This document shows positions 1 to 6,310 of a stretch of DNA of 7,607 nucleotides, piece after piece. The DNA lies in NCBI GenBank assembly GCA_016282455.1, contig JAEEKM010000058.1, positions 1 through 7,607 on the forward strand. Reading direction: 5' to 3'. The DNA is from Treponema sp. GTDB lineage: Bacteria > Spirochaetota > Spirochaetia > Treponematales > Treponemataceae. Under the pieces are notes generated by a model that ran no database searches, was not told where the DNA came from, and saw nothing but the letters and a program-made list of their open reading frames with translations. The translations under genes were made by a program, and so were the position numbers. How positions within the stretch are numbered: position 1 is the stretch's first letter; every line of letters starts with the position of its first letter.

Positions 1-1052
1 AGCAGGTAAAAAAGATGGTGGACCTTTTTATGCAAAAGGGCTTCACGTATTTTGACACGGCACTCATGTACTGTGGTGGTGCCAGCGAGAGTGCAACAAA
101 GCAATTTCTTGTGGAACGCTATCCGAGAGAAAGTTTTACTCTTGCTACTAAACTTCATGCGGCTTTCTTAAAAGAGGAAGCTGACTGTGACAGGCGCTTT
201 AACGAGCAGCTTGAAAAAACAGGTGCCCGCTATTTTGATTACTATCTTATCCACGATATCAACATTCATACAATCGAAACTTACAATCGCTTTCATGTGT
301 TTGACTGGATTCGTCAGAAAAAAGAGCAGGGGCTCATAAAACACATGGGCTTTTCTTTTCACGACGGTCCGGAGCTTCTGGATAAAGTTTTATCAGAGCA
401 CCCCGAGATGGAGTTTGTTCAGATTCAGCTGAATTATTTTGACTACGACAACCCCGGTGTACGCAGCCGTGAATGCTATGAGGTTTGTGAAAAACACAAT
501 AAACCTGTAGTCGTTATGGAACCTGTTAAGGGTGGAACTCTTGTAAAAGTTCCGTCAGAAGTTGAACAGATGTACAGGAATTACAACCCCAAGGCAAGTG
601 TCGCTTCATGGGCAATTCGTTTTGCCGCTTCTCACAAAAATGTGCGCATGGTTCTTTCAGGCATGGGCAGCATGGAGATGATGCAGGACAACACAAGCTA
701 CATGGAAAAATTTGTTCCTCTTACGGATGAAGAACTCACACTCATAAAAAGTGCAGTTGCAATCCTGAACGGAAGAAAAGCAGTTCCCTGTACGGGCTGT
801 TCTTACTGTACTGGCGGATGCCCAATGAATATTGCCATTCCCCGTTACTTTGCCCTTTACAATGCAGACCTTGCACAAGACCCTGATGGTAAAGCCGGAT
901 GGACTGTTCAGCAGGAGTACTATGCAAACCTGAACAAGGATTTTGGTAAGGCAAGTGAATGTATTCAGTGCGGTCAGTGTGAGGACATTTGTCCCCAGCA
1001 CCTTAAGATAATTTCCCACTTACAGGAAGTTGCCGCCCACTTTGAAAACTAA
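1..1052 (+). CDS. Aldo/keto reductase with C-terminal double [4Fe-4S] ferredoxin-like domain, 5'-truncated
   Basis: Predicted cytoplasmic NAD(P)H- or ferredoxin-linked oxidoreductase with a TIM-barrel aldo/keto reductase fold; the substrate cannot be read from sequence. Counting from the in-frame ATG at 15, the usual catalytic tetrad is visible as D14 (YFDTA), Y19 (LMYCGG), K46 (LATKL) and H80 (YLIHD). The C-terminus has two cluster motifs of the form C-x2-C-x2-C-x3-C-P: C259/C262/C265/C269 and C316/C319/C322/C326. This places it in the iron-sulfur AKR family rather than the classical NADPH-only one. The frame is open to the window edge, and the first beta strand and glycine-rich start typical of the family are missing, so roughly 30-40 residues lie upstream; the ATG at 15 is probably internal. 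It is the only + strand gene here and converges on yicC, 27 bases away. Family certain, substrate unknown. Confidence 0.9.
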   Translation, partial: QVKKMVDLFMQKGFTYFDTALMYCGGASESATKQFLVERYPRESFTLATKLHAAFLKEEADCDRRFNEQLEKTGARYFDYYLIHDINIHTIETYNRFHVFDWIRQKKEQGLIKHMGFSFHDGPELLDKVLSEHPEMEFVQIQLNYFDYDNPGVRSRECYEVCEKHNKPVVVMEPVKGGTLVKVPSEVEQMYRNYNPKASVASWAIRFAASHKNVRMVLSGMGSMEMMQDNTSYMEKFVPLTDEELTLIKSAVAILNGRKAVPCTGCSYCTGGCPMNIAIPRYFALYNADLAQDPDGKAGWTVQQEYYANLNKDFGKASECIQCGQCEDICPQHLKIISHLQEVAAHFEN

Positions 1053-1059
1053 ATCAGCC

Positions 1060-1074
1060 TTACACAAAGTGTAA
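1060..1074. terminator. Small hairpin after the aldo/keto reductase stop
   Basis: Perfect 6-bp inverted repeat, TTACAC - AAA - GTGTAA, seven bases after the reductase stop codon. It has no G+C-rich core and no proper T-tract, so alone it is a weak terminator. It shares bases 1073-1074 with the larger inverted repeat next to it, so the two stems cannot both form completely. Confidence 0.35.
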
Positions 1075-1128
1075 AAGACTCACTCAACATTTTTTGCCTG
1101 TTCGCGAATGTTCTCCAGTGAGTCTTTT
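1073..1128. terminator. Probable bidirectional terminator overlapping the 3' end of yicC
   Basis: Perfect 12-bp inverted repeat: AAAAGACTCACT (1073-1084) and AGTGAGTCTTTT (1117-1128). A second 6-bp pairing inside it (AACATT 1086-1091 with AATGTT 1107-1112) would extend the stem across a small bulge. Each arm ends in four A/T, so the transcript from either strand ends its stem in UUUU. It lies where the + strand reductase and minus-strand yicC converge, and one arm contains the yicC stop while the other is within the yicC coding sequence. The structure is seen directly; termination is inferred. Confidence 0.6.
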
Positions 1129-1958
1129 GCTTTTATTACCATGGCACCAACTTCTGTAAACTGATTCTTACTTCCGATGGTGTTAATCTCCCTGTTTGCT
1201 TCCTGACAGATAAAGTCAAGTCGTTTTCCAGGAATGGGATTGTTTGTAATTTCACTTCGCATTGCGGCAAGGTGACTTTTTAATCTTATGATTTCTTCGT
1301 TGATTGTATACTTAACAAGCATTGCTGCAGTTTCCTGCATGATTCTGTTTTCATCAGCATGGTCACCCAGCAGTTCCTTAAATTTAGAAGTGATTGTTTC
1401 CTTAAACTTTTCTTCCATGCGGGGCTGCCATTCTGCAAAGAAGTCTGCACATTCATCAAGAATACTGAGTTTTTCAAGCAGGTCTTTTTTTAGGTTTGCA
1501 CCTTCTCGTTCCCTGTCTGCTACAAAAGTTTCCAGCACTTCATTTAACACAGGTTCAATTTTTTTCCAGTATGCTTCTGCATCGTAACTGTGGGTTACGT
1601 TAATAACTCCATCCTGGGAAACAATCAGGCTTAAAGGAATTGTTCTGTCAAGATGGTTGAAGTTAGGCAGTTGTTTTGAAATTTTGAAAAATGCAGTGGC
1701 ATATTCTACTGCAGCTTTGGGGTCTATAGTTACAGTTGCAGTTGATTCTGTATCATGCACGCGAATGTTAAAATCTACTTTACCACGAACAATTTTTTCG
1801 CAGGCAAGTTTACGTATTCTTGCTTCAAGCGGATTCAGAAATGGAGGCAGGTTAATGCTCAAATCCAGAAAACGGCTGTTTACGCTTTTAATTTCTATGC
1901 TAATCTGAGTTGAATCAACCATTACTTCTTTAAAGCTGTATCCTGTCATTGAGTTCAT
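1080..1958 (-). CDS. yicC: YicC-family endoribonuclease
   Basis: 292-residue full-length member of the YicC family (YicC-like N-terminal domain plus the C-terminal domain formerly called DUF1732). E. coli YicC is reported to be a founding endoribonuclease acting in small-RNA turnover; the role here is by homology. Visible family landmarks are SMTGYS (residues 3-8), the conserved EIKSVNSRFLDL stretch (22-32), REGANLKKDL (151-160), NEEIIRLKSHL (220-230), and the C-terminal signature RLDFICQEANREINTIGSK (246-264) ending in IREQAKNVE. The ATG at 1958 has GAGGAG eight bases upstream, which supports it over the in-frame ATG at 1949. It overlaps the murC stop by four bases (ATGA), so it is very likely co-transcribed and translationally coupled with murC. 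The stop codon lies in one arm of a 12-bp inverted repeat. Confidence 0.93.
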   Translation of the reverse strand: MNSMTGYSFKEVMVDSTQISIEIKSVNSRFLDLSINLPPFLNPLEARIRKLACEKIVRGKVDFNIRVHDTESTATVTIDPKAAVEYATAFFKISKQLPNFNHLDRTIPLSLIVSQDGVINVTHSYDAEAYWKKIEPVLNEVLETFVADREREGANLKKDLLEKLSILDECADFFAEWQPRMEEKFKETITSKFKELLGDHADENRIMQETAAMLVKYTINEEIIRLKSHLAAMRSEITNNPIPGKRLDFICQEANREINTIGSKNQFTEVGAMVIKAKDSLENIREQAKNVE

Positions 1959-3442
1959 TTTGCAAGCTCCTCAAGTACTTTTTTTCCAACCTTCCAGTTG
2001 TCACCGGCTCCCATTGTCACAAGCAGATATCCGTCTTTTGTTCCGCTGGGTTTGTTCAGTTCTGAAAGTATAAGTTTTGCGGCAGAGTCAAAATCATCTG
2101 CATAAAAAGAATTTGGATTATATTTTTTTGTGTGCTCGTATAAAATCTCTCCTGTAACAGGCGCATTCTCTTTGTTTTCGCGGGCACTTCCGTAAATTTT
2201 ATTGATGATGACAAGATCTGCGTCAGGGAAAGCTTGTGCAAAGTCTTCTAAAAGGGCAGCAGTTCTTGTGTATGTGTGGCTCATGAAGTCTACAATCATT
2301 TTATGCTTTCTGTAAAAGGCTCTGTAACCTGCAAGGGTTGTTTTAATTGCAGTCGGATGATGACCGTAATCGTCAATGACAATCAGTTCTTCACCGGAGG
2401 GAGTTTTTGTTTTTCCGACAATTTCGCTTCTTCTTTTTCCACCGGCAAAATCAAGCAGGGCAGTTTTAATTTCTTTTGCATATTCAGAAATGTCTTTTCC
2501 GTCTTCACGCAATAGTTCATTTACCAGCGCGATTGCGGCAGTTGCATTCCGTACAAGATGTTCGCCCGGAACACTGAGTGCACACTCACCTAAGATTGAT
2601 GTGCTGAAGTACTGCTTTCCCTTTTCTATTCGGCCGAAAGAAAGGGTGATTCCGTTATCAGCAAGACTTCCGTAAGGAATGAGTTTAATGTCCGGTCTTT
2701 TTTTCTTTGCAATAAAGGCAGTTTCAACAGCACCCTTGTCGTCTGCGCAGTAAATGAGGGTTCCGTTTTCAGGCAGTTTGCAGATGAAGTCTACAAAAGC
2801 ATCGCGGATGTCTTCGTAGGTTGGGTAGTAGTCCTGATGGTCGCTTTCCACGCTGGTAAGAATAATTTTTTCAGGAGAGAAGGACATGAAGTGTCTCTGG
2901 TACTCACAGGTTTCTGCAACAAAATAATGTTTTTCAGATTTATCAAAATCTTTTGAAGTCATTGTGCAGGAAGAATTAAAACTTGAAATTACAGAACCTG
3001 CCAGCACCTGTGCATTTAAGGGAAGCTTTTTTAGCAGGGTTCCGACAAGGCCTGTGGTTGTTGTTTTTCCATGAACACCGCAGACAGCGCAGGAATAAGC
3101 CATACGGGAAAGGTCTCCCAGTGCCTCGGTGTAAAGAAGGGTAGGAATATTTTTTTTCTTTGCTGCAATAAGGTCAGGGTTTGTGTCAGCCTTATAGGCA
3201 CTTGAGTGAATTACATAGTCAATATTTTCCGTAATGTTTTCTTCGCTGAAGGGAAGTGCCTTTAAGTTTAGTTTTTCAAGAATTTCATCTGTGTAAAATC
3301 TTTCGCTTACATCGCTTCCTGTGATGTAAGCACCACGGGCATGAAGAATTTCCACAAGGGCTGCCATTCCGGTACCCTTAATGCCGACAAAATGTATGTG
3401 AAGTCCACTGACGTCTTTGGGAAGAGATACTTTATTTTCCAT
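1955..3442 (-). CDS. murC: UDP-N-acetylmuramate--L-alanine ligase (MurC)
   Basis: Cytoplasmic ATP-dependent ligase that adds L-alanine to UDP-N-acetylmuramic acid, the first step of the peptidoglycan stem peptide. The 495 residues show all three Mur ligase domains: the N-terminal UDP-substrate Rossmann domain (HFVGIKGTGMAAL, 17-29; TGSD, 41-44), the central ATPase domain with P-loop GVHGKTTTT (122-130), AETCEYQRHF (176-185) and VESDHQDYYP (198-207), and the C-terminal domain with VPGEHLVRNATAA (291-303), GGKRRSEIVG (334-343), DDYGHHPTAI (357-366) and MGAGD (477-481). DDYGHHPT and the terminal MGAGD favour MurC over the recycling ligase Mpl. Several motifs differ from common MurC (GVHGKT for GTHGKT, AETCEY for AEADES, MSHTYTRT for a PH-containing motif), so it is a divergent branch. 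A promoter abuts the ATG with no ribosome site; yicC follows with an ATGA overlap. Confidence 0.9.
   Translation of the reverse strand: MENKVSLPKDVSGLHIHFVGIKGTGMAALVEILHARGAYITGSDVSERFYTDEILEKLNLKALPFSEENITENIDYVIHSSAYKADTNPDLIAAKKKNIPTLLYTEALGDLSRMAYSCAVCGVHGKTTTTGLVGTLLKKLPLNAQVLAGSVISSFNSSCTMTSKDFDKSEKHYFVAETCEYQRHFMSFSPEKIILTSVESDHQDYYPTYEDIRDAFVDFICKLPENGTLIYCADDKGAVETAFIAKKKRPDIKLIPYGSLADNGITLSFGRIEKGKQYFSTSILGECALSVPGEHLVRNATAAIALVNELLREDGKDISEYAKEIKTALLDFAGGKRRSEIVGKTKTPSGEELIVIDDYGHHPTAIKTTLAGYRAFYRKHKMIVDFMSHTYTRTAALLEDFAQAFPDADLVIINKIYGSARENKENAPVTGEILYEHTKKYNPNSFYADDFDSAAKLILSELNKPSGTKDGYLLVTMGAGDNWKVGKKVLEELAK
1964..1972 (-). promoter_or_regulatory. Shine-Dalgarno of yicC
   Basis: GAGGAG ends eight bases before the yicC ATG (1958), inside the last codons of murC. 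It fixes the start of yicC and contrasts with murC and the 95-aa gene, which have none. Confidence 0.75.
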
Positions 3443-3449
3443 ATTTAGG

Positions 3450-3478
3450 AGTATAGCACAAGAGGGTAAAAATATAAA
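3450..3478 (-). promoter_or_regulatory. Predicted sigma70-type promoter of murC, leaderless arrangement
   Basis: Reading on the minus strand: -35 TTTATA (3473-3478, four of six consensus bases), 17-base spacer, and an extended -10 TGC-TATACT (3450-3458, hexamer at 3450-3455). The +1 expected about seven bases past the -10 is at 3443-3442, and the murC ATG begins at 3442. No purine-rich ribosome site lies between the -10 and the ATG. The elements are seen; start-site placement is inferred. Confidence 0.55.
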
Positions 3479-3490
3479 GGGCAGAAGTTT

Positions 3491-3778
3491 TTAGTTTATA
3501 AGATTGTCAAATTCATCCTGAAGGGAAGTGTAAACGTAGTCTCGCAGGTCTATTATCATGGAGACTTTTTCTGCCATGCCGTCCTGAATGCAGATTGCTT
3601 TTATTTCATCCAGTTTGCGGGAGTTTAAATAGGTGATGCAGTATTCAAGTGCAGTAAGAAATTCCCTCTGACTCACTTCAATTTTTTTGTTGGAATGAAG
3701 AATGCACTGCCACACGTAGTCTGCATTTTCTGAGAAGAGTTTGAAATCTGCGGTTTGAAAATCTCTCGCTTCCACCAT
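3491..3778 (-). CDS. Uncharacterised 95-residue protein
   Basis: I do not recognise a family. The protein begins MVEARDF and is acidic, probably mostly alpha-helical, with no signal peptide or membrane segment and three cysteines (C25, C47, C63) that form no metal-binding pattern. A longer reading from a GTG at 3796 exists, but that GTG would lie upstream of the predicted transcription start and inside promoter sequence; the ATG at 3778 coincides with the predicted +1, so I prefer it. It sits between an exonuclease gene (53-base gap) and murC (48-base gap) on the same strand, with its own good promoter. The spacing, codon use like its neighbours and the promoter suggest a real gene. Function cannot be inferred from the neighbours. 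Confidence 0.7.
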   Translation of the reverse strand: MVEARDFQTADFKLFSENADYVWQCILHSNKKIEVSQREFLTALEYCITYLNSRKLDEIKAICIQDGMAEKVSMIIDLRDYVYTSLQDEFDNLIN

Positions 3779-3790
3779 ACTTATAGTATG
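3776..3790. promoter_or_regulatory. Palindrome spanning -10 and start codon of the 95-aa gene
   Basis: On the minus strand, CATACT - ATA - AGTATG is a perfect 6+6 bp inverted repeat. One half is the -10 hexamer and the other ends in the ATG start codon. It could be a repressor site or a chance by-product of an AT-rich promoter. Confidence 0.35.
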
Positions 3791-3813
3791 GGGCACTTAT
3801 GCGGTTTTGTCAA
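3785..3813 (-). promoter_or_regulatory. Predicted sigma70-type promoter of the 95-aa gene, leaderless arrangement
   Basis: Minus strand: perfect consensus -35 TTGACA (3808-3813), exactly 17 bases of spacer, then -10 CATACT (3785-3790, four of six consensus bases). The base seven past the -10 is 3778, the A of the ATG. No ribosome-binding sequence is present. An overlapping TATAAG lies closer to the ATG, but its spacing from the -35 is poor. Confidence 0.6.
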
Positions 3814-3831
3814 ACATTTTTACAGGTGACT

Positions 3832-4500
3832 TTAGAATAATTCCTGCTGTAAACTTGCGGCATTCTGCAGGGTGTTTGTGTCCGAGTGAATGTGGTAGTC
3901 TCTTTGTACGCTCATTGTGTCTTTTAAAATGCGCTTAAAAAGTTCCATGCAGACACGGGCATCATCATCTGCCCTGTGGGCGGCTTTTACTTCGATTTTA
4001 AAATGACTTGCAAGATTCTGTAACTTGTAGGGGCCGTCTTTCTGCAGTTCAGGCATTTTGGGGTAAGCCCAGCGTGCAAGGGCAAGCGTGTCTATGCAGC
4101 GACAGGAAATGGGGGGCCAGTTCATGCGTTCAAGTTCTTTATTTACAAAGCCTAAATCAAAGGGGGCGTTGTGGGCAAGAAGCATGGTGTGTTTGTCGCC
4201 GATAAAGCGCATGAAATCTGGAACTGCGGTGGCGGCATATGGTTTGTCCTGAACCATCTCATTTGTAATGTGAGTGAGGTTTGTAAGAAAAGGCGTAATG
4301 GGGACAGGCGGGTGAATGAGCTGGTCATAACGGCTTATCTCACCGCTGCAGGTGAATTTTACTGCGCCTATCTCCATTATAAAGTCGGAGCTTGCATGAA
4401 GCCCCGTGGTTTCTGTGTCAAAGGCAACAAACACTGTGCCGGAATAAAACTCCCTTGCAAGGTGTTTGAAGTCTTTGAACATGTGAAGGTTCTCAACCAT
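3832..4500 (-). CDS. DnaQ-like 3'-5' exonuclease (DEDDh), DNA polymerase III epsilon type
   Basis: 222-residue stand-alone RNase H-fold exonuclease of the DnaQ/epsilon family, expected to remove nucleotides from DNA 3' ends in the cytoplasm, for example in proofreading or repair. All DEDDh motifs are present: ExoI FDTETTG with D28 and E30, ExoII HNAPFDLGF with D115, and ExoIII HRADDDA with H175 and D180. No polymerase or helicase domain is attached. The last five residues, QQELF (218-222), resemble a beta-clamp binding motif. The ATG at 4500 shares one base with the upstream mutase stop (TAATG) and has little Shine-Dalgarno sequence, so translation is probably coupled to the mutase; an in-frame ATG at 4482 is an alternative. 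Whether it is the replicative epsilon subunit or an accessory exonuclease cannot be decided here, so no symbol is given. Confidence 0.88.
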   Translation of the reverse strand: MVENLHMFKDFKHLAREFYSGTVFVAFDTETTGLHASSDFIMEIGAVKFTCSGEISRYDQLIHPPVPITPFLTNLTHITNEMVQDKPYAATAVPDFMRFIGDKHTMLLAHNAPFDLGFVNKELERMNWPPISCRCIDTLALARWAYPKMPELQKDGPYKLQNLASHFKIEVKAAHRADDDARVCMELFKRILKDTMSVQRDYHIHSDTNTLQNAASLQQELF

Positions 4501-6248
4501 TAGTTTGCTGCGTCCAGAACTGCCTGAAGTTCAGAAAGAATTTTGTCTCTGAGTGCTTCTGCTTCTTCTGCCTTTGGTGCAGTTGCATTGATGTAGAACT
4601 TGATTTTTGGCTCTGTTCCACTGGGGCGGGCACTTACAACTGTTCCGCCTTCAAGCATGAACTGAAGTACGTTGCTCTTTGGCCATTCAAGTTTTTCCTT
4701 TACAGAAGGATTTGCGGGGTCAAACTGAACCTGCTGGAGAATATCGCGGATTTTAAGAACTTTCTTTCCACCAAGAGATTTAAGTCCGTCTTCACGAAGT
4801 TTTGTCATGATTCCCTTCATGATTCCAGGACCCTGAATGCCGGGGAAGTACTGGTTAATCTGTCCGTCTTTGTAAACACCGAATTTTGCATAAAGTTCAT
4901 TCATGCGGTCAAGAAGACTCTTTCCCTGGCTTGCCCAGTAAAGGGTCATTTCTGCACAAAGGGCTGCGGCTGAAACTCCGTCCTTGTCGCGGACTTCTGT
5001 TTCAATAAGGTAACCGTAGCTTTCTTCAAAGCCGAAGGCATAGCGGTTGTTGCCTGCCTTCTCATACTGCTCTTCGTAGTAGGCAATCCACTTAAAGCCT
5101 GTAAGACATTCCTGAACGCTCACTCCGTAAGACTCTGCAATCTTGTCTACAAAAGGACTTGTAACGATTGAACGGATGAGGACTGGATCTTTTGGCATCT
5201 TGTTGAATTCTTTCTTGGAAAGAAGGATGTAGTCTGTAAGAAGGGCACCCATCTCGTTTCCGTTAACAAGAACCCAGTTTCCGTCCTTGTCGGGGAAGGC
5301 TGTTCCGAAGCGGTCTGCATCAGGGTCTGTTGCCATTACAACGTCAGCTTTTTCTTTCTTTGCAAGTTCCACTGCCATCTTGAGTGCAGGTGCTTCCTCT
5401 GGGTTTGGTTTTGCAACTGTTGGGAAGTCTCCGTCACCTTCACGCTGCTCAGGAACTGTGATTACATTGAGTCCCAGGTCACCGAGAACTTTTTCTACGT
5501 GCATTGCACCTGTTCCGTGGAGTGGTGTGTAAACAACTTTTACGCTGCCTGCTTTTTCTTTGATGAGTTCAGGGCGGTAAAGGTTTGCCTTAATCATTGC
5601 CTGATACTTGTCGTCAATTTCTTTGTCGATGAGAACGATTTTTCCAGAAGCAATTCCTTCCTCACGGGAAATGATTTTTACTTCTTTAACTGCATTCACT
5701 TCGTTAATGATGTTTTTGTCATGAGGCTCAGTTACCTGTGCACCGTCTGACCAGTAGGCCTTGTAACCGTTGTACTGGGGCGGGTTGTGGCTTGCGGTAA
5801 CTACAACACCTGTCTGGCAGCCCAGTGTGCGGATTGCAAAACTAAGCTCGGGAGTAGGGCGGAGTCCTGTAAAGAGGTATGCTTTAATTCCGTTTGCGGC
5901 AAAAACACGGGCAGTAATGTCTGAGAACTTGTCGTGATTGTGGCGTGAGTCGTAAGCGATACATGCACTGAGTTTTCCACTCTTTGCTTCTTCAGGGAAT
6001 GCATTGCTGATGTATGAGGCACGACCCTGTGTGGCTTTTGAAACGTTAAGTGTGTTCATGCGGTTTGTTCCGCCGCCCATTACACCACGTAAACCTGCTG
6101 TTCCGAATTCAAGACTCTGATAGAACCTGTCTTCAAGTTCCTTCATGTCTTTCTTTGCAACGAGTTCCTCAACTTCCTTGCGGAAACTCTCATCTTTCTC
6201 TTCTGCAATGTATGCCTGTGCACGAGAGAGAATTTCTTTTTCTTCCAT
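4500..6248 (-). CDS. Phospho-sugar mutase, PgcA-type alpha-phosphoglucomutase
   Basis: 582-residue cytoplasmic alpha-D-phosphohexomutase of the long PGM2/PgcA type, expected to interconvert glucose 1-phosphate and glucose 6-phosphate, possibly other hexose phosphates. Landmarks in order: LEFGTAGLRG (46-55) and NRMN (62-65), typical of this subfamily; TASHNP with catalytic phosphoserine S153; metal loop DPDADR (308-313); sugar-specificity loop GFEESYG (406-412); phosphate-binding RPSGTEPK (541-548). Length matches the family and no key residue is missing. I chose the ATG at 6248 because AAGGGGG lies six bases upstream and homology starts there; reading from 6317 would translate promoter sequence. 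It overlaps the exonuclease start by one base and follows a second, divergent mutase gene 81 bases upstream. Glucose versus mannose preference is not settled by these motifs. Confidence 0.93.
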   Translation of the reverse strand: MEEKEILSRAQAYIAEEKDESFRKEVEELVAKKDMKELEDRFYQSLEFGTAGLRGVMGGGTNRMNTLNVSKATQGRASYISNAFPEEAKSGKLSACIAYDSRHNHDKFSDITARVFAANGIKAYLFTGLRPTPELSFAIRTLGCQTGVVVTASHNPPQYNGYKAYWSDGAQVTEPHDKNIINEVNAVKEVKIISREEGIASGKIVLIDKEIDDKYQAMIKANLYRPELIKEKAGSVKVVYTPLHGTGAMHVEKVLGDLGLNVITVPEQREGDGDFPTVAKPNPEEAPALKMAVELAKKEKADVVMATDPDADRFGTAFPDKDGNWVLVNGNEMGALLTDYILLSKKEFNKMPKDPVLIRSIVTSPFVDKIAESYGVSVQECLTGFKWIAYYEEQYEKAGNNRYAFGFEESYGYLIETEVRDKDGVSAAALCAEMTLYWASQGKSLLDRMNELYAKFGVYKDGQINQYFPGIQGPGIMKGIMTKLREDGLKSLGGKKVLKIRDILQQVQFDPANPSVKEKLEWPKSNVLQFMLEGGTVVSARPSGTEPKIKFYINATAPKAEEAEALRDKILSELQAVLDAAN

Positions 6249-6253
6249 ATATT

Positions 6254-6310
6254 TCCCCCTTGAAATTATACTGATAAAAGTTAGCCTAGTATACCAAATT
6301 TTAAGGGGGA
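6254..6310. repeat. Long inverted repeat covering the mutase ribosome site
   Basis: Arms TCCCCCTTGAAATT (6254-6267) and AATTTTAAGGGGGA (6297-6310) pair at 13 of 14 positions, with a 29-base loop. In a minus-strand transcript the mutase Shine-Dalgarno AAGGGGG is in the downstream arm and its complement CCCCCTT in the upstream arm. No U-tract follows on the minus strand, so it is not an ordinary terminator for the upstream gene. Confidence 0.6.
6265..6270 (-). promoter_or_regulatory. Second, downstream -10 element of the mutase
   Basis: Perfect TATAAT on the minus strand, 17 bases downstream of the other -10 hexamer. There is no good -35. If used, +1 would fall near 6258, inside the G-run of the ribosome site, giving a leader of about 10 bases. 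Confidence 0.3.

Noticed and set aside
657..1019. Open minus-strand frame of 120 codons inside the aldo/keto reductase
   Set aside because: It is antisense to well-conserved iron-sulfur and barrel sequence and has no recognisable protein features.
1288..1587. Open + strand frame of 99 codons inside yicC
   Set aside because: Serine-rich low-complexity product antisense to a conserved gene, without a ribosome site or promoter.
1955..3442. Mpl (murein tripeptide recycling ligase) instead of MurC
   Set aside because: DDYGHHPT, the terminal MGAGD and the HFVGIKGTGM N-terminus fit MurC better.
3779..3796. GTG start giving a 101-residue version of the unknown protein
   Set aside because: No ribosome site, and it lies upstream of the predicted transcription start.
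3808..3831. Possible terminator after the exonuclease
   Set aside because: Only a 4-bp GTCA/TGAC pairing is present and there is no T-tract; the sequence is better explained as the -35 region of the next gene.
4171..4503. Open + strand frame of 110 codons antisense to the exonuclease
   Set aside because: It mirrors the DEDDh gene exactly and shows no family features.
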